From positions 1 through 36,148 of the IMG/VR virus record IMGVR_UViG_3300030099_001903: a DNA stretch of 36,148 bases; one strand, given 5' to 3'. This DNA is from a virus. The notes under the pieces are model-generated. The model worked only from the letters and a program-made list of their open reading frames with translations, was not told the origin of the DNA and searched no databases. Below, piece after piece: positions 9,601 to 17,354 of this stretch. A program made the position numbers and the translations under genes. Positions within the stretch are counted from its first letter, which is position 1; each line of letters starts with the position of its first letter.

Positions 9601-11912
9601 TTATTTTTATTTACGGAGGTATATGGCTCAAAATATACTGTATTATTTTGACTGGTTAAAACCGTTGAGGCTCTTCCGTACTCATCCATATAAACTATTC
9701 CAACTTCGTAATCTCTATTTGAATGTAAACTTCCACTTTTTGGACTAAGTGCAAATTGAGCTGTAGAACTAAAAGCAATAAAATTATAATATCTAAATGC
9801 GTTTGAAAATACTCCAGGAGTAGCAGGATCTCCACTCGCTTGAAAATACTGAGTAGCAGGTACTTGAAGCGAAAAAGTATTTCCAGCTACAGTATATTCA
9901 AAACCATCAGGATTACAAGGTGCAGGACTACCTCCTTGAGGAATTATTTGAAAAGCCACACCTGCTGTTTCTAATGTTGCTAAACCTCCATTTATGTCCG
10001 CTATCTCAAGTGTATTATTTGTTCCTGTAGTTAAACCTGGTATATTAGTTATTGATGCTGTTAATCCTGTGCCTACATCTATTACAATATCTCCTACCGT
10101 AATAGCAGGCACAATTGTTGTAAAATCAACAGCAGGATCTGCGGTAAGCTCGTTAGCAGTTGCAGTTGCAGAATCCGTTACCCCTGCAAATAAAACACTT
10201 GTAGCACAAATTGCAGGAAAAGGAACGCTGTCTAATGAAGCAGAATTACATACAGGCCCTGTAATACCAGCGTCTACCAACCTTAAGTCAGAAGTTGTAA
10301 TAGGATTCATTAAGTAGTTAAAAAACTTATCACTTAATGTTCCTCCTGATCCCGAGTTGTAGCAAGGATATAATTCTTGAATAATTCCTGTTCCAGTATA
10401 TCCTTGAGCGGCACTACCTCCAATTCTGTTTTTAAACTCTTGTGAGTTTAACATGTCGTTAACAGTATTATAGTCTATAGGACAAACAAAGTTAAAAGTT
10501 AATACAAAAGGAGAAGCCTCTAAATTAGTTGGAATGTTTAAGCAAAAATTAGCACCACCACTATTAGTACAAAATGTATTGGTGGTTTGCTGAAGAGCAA
10601 CAGAAAAATTAAAAATTGTTCCAGCTGCAACGGGTGCATTATTAGCAGGCTGAGCATCAGTTAAATCAAAAGTAATGATAGAGTTAGGCTCATTAGCGTT
10701 AGGGCCAAAAGTGTAAGAGCCATTAGAAGCAACCCCGTCAGGCAAAATGGTTCCTGCTATCTCTCCGCTTATAGGATCGGCATGATAAACAATAGGAAGT
10801 TTTTGACCATTTTTATCCTCAATATTATAACCATCTACATAATTACCATACATTAATCTATTACCTTGTATGGTTTGAGCCTTCGCTGTTCGAGGTACAT
10901 TATCATAAAGACGCAGTAATTCATCCGAACCTAATGTTGTATATATTTCACTATTCGTAAATTGAATAGTCATGAAATCGTTATCAGATATACCCAGGTC
11001 TGATTTATTATATCTTTTAATTACATAAATAACATTAGAAGTAGTTTGCTTGTAAAGTATTTGTACTTCTTTTACTCTTCTTGTTCCTGTTGAAACGGTA
11101 ACATTAACTCCATTAAACCGATTTTCCATACCATCATTCCAGAAATTTTGAATACTCAAAGCAAAAGGAAGTGGTTGAAAAGCAGGAGTTGTAAATAAAG
11201 ATGTAGCACTATATTCACCATCTTCATATCTATACCTATAAGCAAAAGATAAGAATCTGGTTTCCATATAATTTTCTTCTCCAGGAACTTTTACCAACTC
11301 TATAAAAGGAGATCCTAAAGGTGCTATTTGTCCTGCAGTTGGATCAAAATCTTCAAAGCCAGGTGGCTTTACAATTACACTAACATCTTCTTCTTCAAAC
11401 ACATCATCAATAGCACCAGGACCTGGATAATCATAATCAGACTTAACATTTATACAGCGAGGAGGGTTAAGGTCGTCCGTAAAAAATAATAAATTTTCTA
11501 TCTTATCAACCCCTGTAATCAAGTAGTTAAAATCAAAGTTTAAAACTGAAGTGCTTATTACATGATAAGTTAAAGCTCCTAAATTAGTGTTGTAGGAAAC
11601 AATCATATCTACAACTCCTGTTGTTACTGAGTTGGGATTGTTTTCATTATGAACAAACCAATAAAGAGTCTCATTTATTCCATCTTCATAAACCCCAATA
11701 CATCTTACCTCTCCTTGCAAAGGAACTCCGTTAAACTCTAATTGAGTTAAAAGAGTATTGCCTCGTGAGTTTTCTACAGCTCCTATTTCTGTGTTTTCAG
11801 TAGATCCCAGCCTTACATTTAATGCATCAATATATTCTCCAGGAGGAACAAGTCTTTCGTCTACAGACTTATTCATTCTACCCGCTATAAAATTTGTTGA
11901 GGTTAAAGCCAT
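6663..11912 (-). CDS. P22 gp10-like tail stabilisation / crAss muzzle-like protein, 1749 aa
   Basis: The largest gene here. Its N-terminus (GRMNKSVDERLVPPGEYIDA, then LNVRLGSTENTEIGAVENS) is the signature I know from phage stabilisation proteins related to P22 gp10 and the crAss-like muzzle protein, which plug and stabilise the distal tail. Repeated Gly/Asn/aromatic strands over residues 1-1350 fit a propeller-like body. Residues about 590-660 carry the recurring small beta module. From about residue 1380 come beta-sandwich segments (VPCGTTISQLN...) and, at the end, a Cys-containing C-terminal domain shared with the next gene. Cysteines cluster at about 1645-1660 (CYCTLPSSAEEVCCECQVDC). P22 gp10 itself is far shorter; long versions occur in crAss-like phages. 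It lies directly after the ring-protein genes. Confidence 0.88.
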   Translation of the reverse strand: MALTSTNFIAGRMNKSVDERLVPPGEYIDALNVRLGSTENTEIGAVENSRGNTLLTQLEFNGVPLQGEVRCIGVYEDGINETLYWFVHNENNPNSVTTGVVDMIVSYNTNLGALTYHVISTSVLNFDFNYLITGVDKIENLLFFTDDLNPPRCINVKSDYDYPGPGAIDDVFEEEDVSVIVKPPGFEDFDPTAGQIAPLGSPFIELVKVPGEENYMETRFLSFAYRYRYEDGEYSATSLFTTPAFQPLPFALSIQNFWNDGMENRFNGVNVTVSTGTRRVKEVQILYKQTTSNVIYVIKRYNKSDLGISDNDFMTIQFTNSEIYTTLGSDELLRLYDNVPRTAKAQTIQGNRLMYGNYVDGYNIEDKNGQKLPIVYHADPISGEIAGTILPDGVASNGSYTFGPNANEPNSIITFDLTDAQPANNAPVAAGTIFNFSVALQQTTNTFCTNSGGANFCLNIPTNLEASPFVLTFNFVCPIDYNTVNDMLNSQEFKNRIGGSAAQGYTGTGIIQELYPCYNSGSGGTLSDKFFNYLMNPITTSDLRLVDAGITGPVCNSASLDSVPFPAICATSVLFAGVTDSATATANELTADPAVDFTTIVPAITVGDIVIDVGTGLTASITNIPGLTTGTNNTLEIADINGGLATLETAGVAFQIIPQGGSPAPCNPDGFEYTVAGNTFSLQVPATQYFQASGDPATPGVFSNAFRYYNFIAFSSTAQFALSPKSGSLHSNRDYEVGIVYMDEYGRASTVLTSQNNTVYFEPYTSVNKNKIKVTLSSLPPVWAHKYKFVVKPSQGTYNTVYSNLFYVQDGTATGATGLPVATANDPSQVWFKLDGQNQNILKVGDELLVKQDTQGPVLTGAKSVVLAIQAYSGGGIISQAGGGSATSLPGLYMLLKPSGWSIEQIENATIFYGNRSRANTSNGNIGPSCIDNYPLQDPSTGQPYDIPVGSTIRIQLHNWRGGTNCSRNINYDRSFVASASYPNFHAWAVGDDLQSQMTTGSAGTSNVDNMTLSFDPTLYTSSGAACAGSEYAVKCSVRVTPSGQMFFVNNGALTECFEANYNDTGYFPGRSNLRIEVTRTGGVFVFETIPQDADPNLFYDASDLLDLEADPADPLGQKYHMAKRIFTSNSTPYALAAGSSDQTAAGAPLVTELDAMNCYTFGNGVESYQIHDSPAGKGFNLGERTLAVSNQDFQEADRFAGMTYSGVFSSSANSNNLNEFNLGLVNFKDLETSFGPIMKMHSRETDILILQEDRISYVLASKNVVTDSTGGGAITSVPEVLGTQVARIEEYGISFNPESFASYGYDMFFTDTKRGAVLNLRGASKGSDQLQVVSSYGMNSWFRDAFNAQLTTQKLGGYDPYMKEYVLGTNLIQVPTPLDIVPCGTTISQLNTTQSITYDVELGLVVGAVDVNYNIQLGGSVLIQVEWNGATVINSTVTGSGTLSFNKTANFPETATITLTPQGSTTYDITVECPPEIPLTVRQVVVNSNNYAGEFIHTNYNWTDGVTISPFAGLSSAELITTPAASEYVSNSGIRSVGVFPYSGADIKLRTEKFGIDTFDFIPTVHKFRILSSNTDYQNNPTDIANLLLAAPVVSGPITSPSSDVYQAIETNFNMPLGNEFLYLIWDLRLISNAAVCYCTLPSSAEEVCCECQVDCDTLYLGPKTDSVSQVCTTDVTDPGALGEVSFNGNGGLSTIGNVIFQDLACNLSGAGVILPGFYIQSGSPTGSIPKLWIQVNNNGVVINSGTC

Positions 11913-11913
11913 A

Positions 11914-12834
11914 TTATTTAATCAATTTATCCTGACCTCTTAAGTTCATTAATAGTCTACCAGGATGCATATTACTTAATCTTAGTTTAGCATTACGAAG
12001 TAAAGATGATTTATCTTTTCTCGCTCTATTAACTATATATTCCTGTACTCCGAACTTGCCATTCAAAATTGCAAACTTTATGTATGCATAAATATAATCT
12101 TCAAATAATTTATTTACGCTAACGCTGGAGTCATCTCCCTTTTCCATTCCATCAGAAACATATTCTAATACAACCATTTTTCCAGCCATAACTGAATTAA
12201 AGTTAATAACGCCTCCCTTTTTGTTAATGCTAAAAGTAGGGTTTACATTTGCGGTTTCAGTATTTAAACCAAACCTACTGCCGACTTGATAATCAAAATA
12301 CCAACAACCATCTATACAATATCCTTCTTGTCCATGAAACTTACCATCACCTAAGTATAGTGTTTTTTGTGTTCCATCTAATCTTTGTTTATCCCAAAAA
12401 GAGTTATGAGGTTTTAAAACATTTCCGTCAATATCAAATAATATTTTACAATCATGATCTTGCAGGTAAGCACCACTCCAATTGGTCTGAATGTTTTCTG
12501 TTAAAGGATAAAGCATTCCGTCTTTTTCCCAAGATATTCTTACCCAATTTACATAATCAGGAGGTAGTACAAATCTTAACTGATCACATATAGTAAGTTC
12601 TAATATTTTTATTTCTTTCATCGCATCATAGTTCAATTCTTGAATACCTCTTTTTGCGTGAAATAAAATTTTATATCTGTTAGCATTATTTACCAGCTCA
12701 CTGTTTCCTTGAAACATAAGCATAAAATTATTTACTATTTCTTCTAAAGACACATATTGATATGATCCCCAATTTTTATCTTCAGGAACTATACCTCCGT
12801 TTTCGTAATATTGATAGTCTGTTATATATGTCAT
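11914..12834 (-). CDS. Head-tail/tail ring protein (crAss-like ring protein, P22 gp4-like), 306 aa
   Basis: The N-terminal part (VSLEEIVNNFMLMF, then NRYKILFHAKRGIQELNYDA) is a helical signature I associate with crAss-like ring proteins and related P22 gp4-type tail accessory proteins. A strand with LPPDYVNWVRISW follows, as is common in such connectors. The middle has beta strands with several aromatic residues and Cys (GYCIDGCWYFDY), and the C-terminus returns to helix (LFEDYIYAYIKFAILNG). It is expected to form a dodecameric ring under the portal, bridging the head and the muzzle-like protein. It overlaps neither neighbour (1-2 bp gaps) and is the second gene of the operon from the promoter at 13813-13820. 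Confidence 0.8.
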   Translation of the reverse strand: MTYITDYQYYENGGIVPEDKNWGSYQYVSLEEIVNNFMLMFQGNSELVNNANRYKILFHAKRGIQELNYDAMKEIKILELTICDQLRFVLPPDYVNWVRISWEKDGMLYPLTENIQTNWSGAYLQDHDCKILFDIDGNVLKPHNSFWDKQRLDGTQKTLYLGDGKFHGQEGYCIDGCWYFDYQVGSRFGLNTETANVNPTFSINKKGGVINFNSVMAGKMVVLEYVSDGMEKGDDSSVSVNKLFEDYIYAYIKFAILNGKFGVQEYIVNRARKDKSSLLRNAKLRLSNMHPGRLLMNLRGQDKLIK

Positions 12835-12836
12835 AA

Positions 12837-13793
12837 TTAGCTGGTTTCTCTGGTTTCGTTATCTTCTTCTGTTTTTCCAAAATTATACACCTCTGGCTCT
12901 CTTATTTCTATTCCTACATATTGACATATTTTTGCAATCAATGTAGGTTCGTCTGAATCTGGTAATTCAAAATCTTGAAAGTCAGGTTGTGATGGATCGT
13001 AAATTGGCTCACCCAATTGTACTTCTCTAAAAGTCCATCTCGGTGGTCTTGGATATCTAATATATTGAGTTCTAATTCCTGCTCTCGCTGTTAGGTTAGA
13101 AGGGTAAACAGTTATAGTATTGCCTTCCATAACATAGGCAGGAAATATATTAGTGGGTGCGGTTAGTTTAGAATTTGTTAAATAAAATATTTTTTTCTGA
13201 CTAACTCTTTCAACCTCTCTTATTTTAGTGTTATCAAAAATTCTATAATTTTCTCCTATTGCAGTAAATATGTTTTGACTTAAATTAACAGTAGTTGAAT
13301 TTACAACTCCAGTAACATAAGCCTCTGCAAAAGTATCTGTATTAACCACTAAACTTCCAATAGGTGGCGTAGGAGCAGATGCTGGTATAGTTGTCCAGCC
13401 TATCACATTCGCATCTATTAATTGAAGGTTGTTTGTCGCAGTTGTTGTTCCTTCAAACAAAAGATTACTGTAATGAAAAACTTTATTTATAAAATAATAA
13501 TCTCTTGGTAAAGTGTAAACATTAGCGGTAGCTATAGGTTGGCCTAAAGTTTGATGAACTGAAAAAAAATCCATTACCTCTAATAAATTTTTATTAATAT
13601 CAGCGTATCCTGATCCAGAAGCTCGAGCGTTTTGTCTTTGAATCCAACTATTATACATATAAAAATAATCCTCAAACATATCCATCTGAGCTTGTTGAGC
13701 ATACAGATTAAAATCTTGAGGCGTTATGTATCCGTAATTATTTTTATTAGCTATTGCTAAAACCGTATTTCTGACTTCATTTATGTTCGCCAT
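12837..13793 (-). CDS. Tail ring/connector-type structural protein, 318 aa
   Basis: The N-terminal helix pair (NEVRNTVLAIANKNNYGYIT, then FNLYAQQAQMDMFEDYFYMY) and the strand YTLPRDYYFINKVFHY are typical of phage tail tubular/ring proteins in Bacteroidetes phages. Residues 117-187 hold one copy of the small beta module found in several other virion proteins (IGSLVVNTDTFAEAYVTGVV, then VNLSQNIFTAIGENYRIF). The remainder resumes with strands (KIFYLTNS, NTITVYPSNL) and a C-terminal acidic helix. By adjacency to the gp4-like ring protein and the muzzle-like protein it is likely another ring of the tail. The ATG at 13793 lies 19 nt after a TATCTTTG box. This gene opens the tail operon. Confidence 0.8.
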   Translation of the reverse strand: MANINEVRNTVLAIANKNNYGYITPQDFNLYAQQAQMDMFEDYFYMYNSWIQRQNARASGSGYADINKNLLEVMDFFSVHQTLGQPIATANVYTLPRDYYFINKVFHYSNLLFEGTTTATNNLQLIDANVIGWTTIPASAPTPPIGSLVVNTDTFAEAYVTGVVNSTTVNLSQNIFTAIGENYRIFDNTKIREVERVSQKKIFYLTNSKLTAPTNIFPAYVMEGNTITVYPSNLTARAGIRTQYIRYPRPPRWTFREVQLGEPIYDPSQPDFQDFELPDSDEPTLIAKICQYVGIEIREPEVYNFGKTEEDNETRETS

Positions 13794-13812
13794 ACCTATC
13801 TATATATTTCTA

Positions 13813-13820
13813 CAAAGATA
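13813..13820 (-). promoter_or_regulatory. Bacteroidetes-type promoter -7 box for the tail operon
   Basis: TATCTTTG on the minus strand, 19 nt before the ATG at 13793. It begins right after the T-tract of the terminator at 13823-13857, so one transcription unit ends and the next begins within about 45 bp. Confidence 0.7.
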
Positions 13821-13822
13821 AC

Positions 13823-13857
13823 AAAAAAAAAGAGGTCTACTTTTTTTGTAGACCTCT
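13823..13857 (-). terminator. Strong intrinsic terminator after the 264-aa gene
   Basis: Minus-strand stem AGAGGTCTAC / GTAGACCTCT (arms 13857-13848 and 13840-13831), a perfect 10-bp stem with a 7-A loop. A run of T follows (plus-strand A-run 13823-13831). It sits 22 bp after the stop codon of the 264-aa gene. Confidence 0.9.
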
Positions 13858-13878
13858 CCTTCTAACATAAAACAAGTA

Positions 13879-14673
13879 TTATGAGAAAACGACTGAACCC
13901 GCCCATTGAATACCTTGACTACCACTGGATGGTGTTAAAGGCATAGTTCCTGAATTAACAGTCCATCGAGACTTCATAATGTCTAAAGCTACTTCTCTAA
14001 ATTTTAAGTAATAAGCGTCATCAGTTACAGGATCTCCCATGGAGATAGCACACTTTTGACTTGTAGCTCCTCTTTTATAATGAACAGTTACCTGTCCATC
14101 AGCAGCGTTACCTCTAATTTCTGTAGCGTTATCTAAACGAATTTTAGTTGCACCTACTGATCCTCTATCGCTTAATACGAAGAAATCATCCCCAGCAAGT
14201 ATACCGAAAGAAGTTCCTGATAAAAGAATAGTAGTATCATCAATTACTTTAGATACCGCATAATTAATGCCTAAAGTTACATTACAAACCATGTCTCCAG
14301 CCGCTACATTTTCAGTAAACTTAGCTCCTGACAATACACATTTAGAAACATCTGCTGCTGCTATAATTACATAAGCACTACCACTCGCAGATAATCCTCC
14401 TGTGCCTGTAGCAGGAAGTCCTGGTCCCTCAATACTTAAAACTGTATCACTATCTACTGCGGTTACTATACCGTAACTTCGTGCTACAAAGGTTCCTACA
14501 GTGAATGTAAGTACAGCGTAGTCTCCTACATTAACTGTAGTTAAAAAGTTTTGACCTGACTGAGTAAGTTTTCCTTCGGTAGCCGCATCAGTTGTACCAG
14601 AGTTTAAAGCAGCTGCATTCGTGGCTGTAGAACCTGGGTACATTTGTACGGGTAAATTAATATATCTATTCAT
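13879..14673 (-). CDS. Virion structural protein with two tandem beta modules, 264 aa
   Basis: Two copies of a small beta domain are visible. Residues 36-104 contain LTQSGQNFLTTVNVGDYAVL and YGIVTAVDSDTVLSIEG; residues 112-167 contain CVLSGAKFTENVAAGDMVCN and VSKVIDDTTILLSGTSF. The shared pattern is a GD turn, an exchange strand, V-D-D/S-D-T-x-L and a final hydrophobic strand. The C-terminal part (about 195-264) has strands and a helix YYLKFREVALDIMKSRW. No enzyme motif is present. It follows the small 97-aa protein (6-bp gap), lies two genes after the 255-aa protein and is closed by a strong terminator. A head decoration or head-completion protein is plausible from position; this is not certain. 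Confidence 0.8.
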   Translation of the reverse strand: MNRYINLPVQMYPGSTATNAAALNSGTTDAATEGKLTQSGQNFLTTVNVGDYAVLTFTVGTFVARSYGIVTAVDSDTVLSIEGPGLPATGTGGLSASGSAYVIIAAADVSKCVLSGAKFTENVAAGDMVCNVTLGINYAVSKVIDDTTILLSGTSFGILAGDDFFVLSDRGSVGATKIRLDNATEIRGNAADGQVTVHYKRGATSQKCAISMGDPVTDDAYYLKFREVALDIMKSRWTVNSGTMPLTPSSGSQGIQWAGSVVFS

Positions 14674-14678
14674 CTTAC

Positions 14679-14972
14679 TTAGGCTACTGCTACTGCGGAT
14701 ACTGCTTTAGCTGGTACATAGGCGAATGCAACCTCTGTCCAAGAAGTCTTTAAAGCTTCTTCCATAGCGTTTTGTAATGAGTCTCTCATTTCTAAAGTAG
14801 TAGATACTGATCCATGAGTTAATGTTACTGTGTTTCCACTATTGTAGAAAATAGTAGTTTTTGTTGCATCATCAGCACCTGAAGCATCGCCTGTTTGTAT
14901 AGCGATTACATCAGAACAACTGATTAGCATGTTTGATTCACTCGTTACTGGAGTGTCTAAAAATTTGTCCAT
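14679..14972 (-). CDS. Small structural-type protein, 97 aa
   Basis: I place the start at ATG 14972 (MDKFLDTPVTSESNMLISCS) rather than at an upstream in-frame GTG. The promoter box at 15003-15010 makes the longer form unlikely, and the A/T-rich leader fits other genes here. The sequence alternates strands and short helices (VIAIQTGDASGADD, TTIFYNSGNTVTLTHGS, LQNAMEEALKTSW) and ends AKAVSAVAVA. Two proteins of this size and flavour near a capsid gene often decorate or complete the head, but I do not recognise the family. It is followed after 5 bp by the 264-aa virion protein, with which it forms a two-gene unit bounded by a promoter and a terminator. Confidence 0.75.
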   Translation of the reverse strand: MDKFLDTPVTSESNMLISCSDVIAIQTGDASGADDATKTTIFYNSGNTVTLTHGSVSTTLEMRDSLQNAMEEALKTSWTEVAFAYVPAKAVSAVAVA

Positions 14973-15002
14973 AATTAATAATTTTAATAAGTTAATAAAG
15001 TG

Positions 15003-15010
15003 CAAAGATA
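15003..15010 (-). promoter_or_regulatory. Bacteroidetes-type promoter -7 box for the 97-aa/264-aa pair
   Basis: TATCTTTG on the minus strand, 30 nt before ATG 14972. It lies immediately after the T-tract of the terminator at 15014-15040. Confidence 0.7.
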
Positions 15011-15013
15011 TAT

Positions 15014-15040
15014 AAAAAAAAAGCACCTATTTGAGGTGCT
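15014..15040 (-). terminator. Intrinsic terminator after the 255-aa gene
   Basis: Minus-strand stem AGCACCT / AGGTGCT (arms 15040-15034 and 15028-15022) with a 5-nt loop. A 9-T tract follows (plus-strand A-run 15014-15022). It starts 12 bp after the stop codon at 15053. Confidence 0.9.
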
Positions 15041-15052
15041 CTTTCTTAAGAT

Positions 15053-15820
15053 TTAATCTGTAGATTTTAATTTAGATTTCAGCATTTTAGTAAGAAGCTT
15101 GTATGTTTCTAAACCTTCGTCAGTTTGAACATAAGAAGCTACAATGTCGTAATAATCTTCTCCGTAAGGAACGGTTAAAAGTTTCTTTTTATTTTTAGTT
15201 AAGTTAAAATAAACATCTCTGTTTTTATTTTTAAGAGTAAGTAAATTTTCTCTAAAAAACTTTACAACATTGTCTTGTATTTCTAAAGCAGGATCGTTTA
15301 AAGCATCAATAAATTCAGCTGGATAGTTTCTGGAATAAACCAACATATCTCTTTTTAATTCAGCAGTGCTTAATTTATCTGTATCTCCAGCAAGAAGAAC
15401 TCTACCTAAAGTTGAAAGCATTTTAATATCCAGCTCTCTTGCTAAAATTTGAGCGTCAAGAACTAATTCTTCTATCTCTAATTCTTCAGCAGCATCTTTA
15501 GCTTCATTTATCTCTTCAAATATCATTCCGTTGCCAGGATGAATATCTAAAAATTTTTGTAACACCTGATTACTTCTTTCTACATTTAAAAAGCCATCTT
15601 CAAAAATAACAGGCTCCATAATAGCATTACCATCTTGCTCATCCTCAAATGGGCTTTTTTGATTTCTTGCATAACGAAGAGCTCTGTTTTCTCCAGTTTC
15701 TTCATCAAAATAAAGTAAAGGTGATCTTTTGTTGTGGTGAGAGTTTAACATAAAACACAAAGGTGCTACCTCTCTTTTTAGTTTATACTGTTTTGCAACA
15801 GGTTTTTTGGATTTTTTCAT
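15053..15820 (-). CDS. Conserved-looking head-region protein of unknown function, 255 aa
   Basis: A charged, soluble protein with a basic N-terminus (MKKSKKPVAKQYKLKREVAP), a conserved-looking core (CFMLNSHHNKRSPLLYFDEE, RALRYARNQKSPFEDEQDGN), an acidic helical middle (about 100-150) and a Lys-rich C-terminal third. The core resembles proteins I associate with the gene next to the capsid gene in marine Bacteroidetes phages, but I know no assigned function. No catalytic or membrane motif is seen. It is separated from the capsid gene by a strong terminator and followed by another, and I saw no TAnnTTTG box in its own 67-bp leader. It may be expressed by readthrough of the capsid terminator. Confidence 0.8.
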   Translation of the reverse strand: MKKSKKPVAKQYKLKREVAPLCFMLNSHHNKRSPLLYFDEETGENRALRYARNQKSPFEDEQDGNAIMEPVIFEDGFLNVERSNQVLQKFLDIHPGNGMIFEEINEAKDAAEELEIEELVLDAQILARELDIKMLSTLGRVLLAGDTDKLSTAELKRDMLVYSRNYPAEFIDALNDPALEIQDNVVKFFRENLLTLKNKNRDVYFNLTKNKKKLLTVPYGEDYYDIVASYVQTDEGLETYKLLTKMLKSKLKSTD

Positions 15821-15843
15821 TTTATTATAATTTAATTAAAGTT

Positions 15844-15873
15844 AAAAAAAAGGGGAGGAATTTAATCCTCCCC
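15844..15873 (-). terminator. Strong intrinsic terminator after the major capsid gene
   Basis: Minus-strand stem GGGGAGGA / TCCTCCCC (arms 15873-15866 and 15859-15852) with a 6-nt loop. An 8-T tract follows (plus-strand A-run 15844-15851). It starts 14 bp after the capsid stop codon. Confidence 0.92.
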
Positions 15874-15887
15874 CTAATTATCAGTTA

Positions 15888-17333
15888 TTAGTCTCTAAAT
15901 AAGAAGAAGTTGTTTGCACCTAAAGTACATACAGCTCTTTCTGATAAGAAGTTAACTGTCATTGCATCTAAAGAAGATGTTCTTGCTCCACCAGCAGAAC
16001 CAGTGATCCAAGTTTTATATCTTCTATCTTCAGTTTCAGAAGCTCTATATCTAACATGTAAGAATGGACGCTTAGCGTTCTTACCTAAGATTTGGTCGTA
16101 TACTGTAGTAGAACCAGCTGGAACCATAAGTCCATTGATTGCACCACCTGTTAAACCACCTCTCATAGTAGGATCGTTTAAGTATTTCCAGTCAGACTTG
16201 TAGAAATCATAACCTCTACGGAATCCTGTGAAACCTAAGTTTAGAGCCATTTCTTCATCATTATCAAATAGACCATATGAAGTACCACCCGCTCCATAAG
16301 AGTTTTGAGCAGCTAACATATCATCAATATCAAATGAGAATTGACGGTTAACAAAGATTACATTTTCCTCGATAGCACCTTGCTTATCAAGTCTTTGGAT
16401 AACTGAGTCGAAACCTGCAAGAGCAACTGGGTTACCACCGCTCCATACATTTCCTCGCGTATTTACTACATAGAAAACTCCTTCAGATCCTTTATTACCT
16501 ACGGGAGCTGCTGCTGCTGCCGCACCAGAACCCGCTACTGCAGGAACTGCTTCAACCATTGCAGTTTCTAAGTAATCTTCAAAACGAAGTCTTGTTTCGT
16601 GCTCAGACTTTAGGTACCATAAATAACCGCTCGCACCGTTCTCAGTAGTTACCTCTACCCATCCAATTTGTGCCATGTCAGAACCGTTTACTTCGTAAGT
16701 GTCCTTAATGATAATTGGAGAATTTTCAAAGATAAAGTCTTGAGCTTCAATAGAGCCAGCCATACCTAATTGTCCTTTTGCAAACTCAGATCCATAAATA
16801 AATATACTCACTGTTGAAGCTGCTGCAAAACCTGCTTGAGTTGCTTCATAGTAAGCTACAGTTACTGTAAATGGAGCTGCGTTTGAAACAGCTGTAACAA
16901 TCGCTTTATTGCTTAAAGTTGATCCAGGAGTCTCATCAGAAATCATAATAGTTTGACCTACTCTGATTGCAGAAAAGCCATTAGCTGGAGCTGATGACGC
17001 TGGAGGAGACGCAGGATTAACCTGAGCTGTAGGGATTGTTATTACCTGTGTAGTTTCAGCACCCGTATAAGATGCTAAAGTACAAGCTGTATATTTAGTG
17101 TGTAACCTTCCTTGCTCAGCCCACTTAATAAGGTCAGAGTTAGAAGGCATTTCAGCACCAACCATTCTTAAGAATGATGCTACTGTTCTATTACCATATC
17201 TTTCAAATTCTTTTTCATATGTATCTGGAAGATACTGATTAAGAAAATCAAAGTTAGTAATGTAGTTTGTTGCCAAGGCTACTTGTTGTCCACTTGGTTG
17301 CAAGTCAAACCCTGGAGGTGAAATTACTGCCAT
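15888..17333 (-). CDS. Major capsid protein, 481 aa
   Basis: The order terminase, portal, scaffold-like, this gene, plus its own strong terminator, marks it as the major capsid protein. The N-terminal region (FDFLNQYLPDTYEKEFERYG, then NRTVASFLRMVGAEMPSNSD) matches what I remember of crAss-like/marine Bacteroidetes capsid proteins, which adopt the HK97 fold. Residues about 95-185 are a Ser/Ala/Thr-rich beta insertion (IRVGQTIMISD...). This is likely an inserted surface domain and is faintly like the recurring beta module. After it the helix-rich body resumes (ENGASGYLWYLKSEHETRLRF cut in two by an E-rich helix). The C-terminal beta strands end ERAVCTLGANNFFLFRD. No protease motif is visible. 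It follows the scaffold-like gene by 21 bp. Confidence 0.88.
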   Translation of the reverse strand: MAVISPPGFDLQPSGQQVALATNYITNFDFLNQYLPDTYEKEFERYGNRTVASFLRMVGAEMPSNSDLIKWAEQGRLHTKYTACTLASYTGAETTQVITIPTAQVNPASPPASSAPANGFSAIRVGQTIMISDETPGSTLSNKAIVTAVSNAAPFTVTVAYYEATQAGFAAASTVSIFIYGSEFAKGQLGMAGSIEAQDFIFENSPIIIKDTYEVNGSDMAQIGWVEVTTENGASGYLWYLKSEHETRLRFEDYLETAMVEAVPAVAGSGAAAAAAPVGNKGSEGVFYVVNTRGNVWSGGNPVALAGFDSVIQRLDKQGAIEENVIFVNRQFSFDIDDMLAAQNSYGAGGTSYGLFDNDEEMALNLGFTGFRRGYDFYKSDWKYLNDPTMRGGLTGGAINGLMVPAGSTTVYDQILGKNAKRPFLHVRYRASETEDRRYKTWITGSAGGARTSSLDAMTVNFLSERAVCTLGANNFFLFRD

Positions 17334-17354
17334 TGTTTTAAATTTTTTTAATTA

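Noticed and set aside
9994-10317. A 107-codon plus-strand frame of Val/Ser/Ala/Thr-rich protein
   Set aside because: It is the reverse of Thr/Ala/Gly-rich codons of the 1749-aa virion protein and has no promoter or spacing of its own.
14679-15026. Longer start (GTG) for the 97-aa gene giving 115 aa
   Set aside because: The extra residues fall across a terminator T-tract and promoter box, and ATG 14972 has a normal A/T-rich leader.
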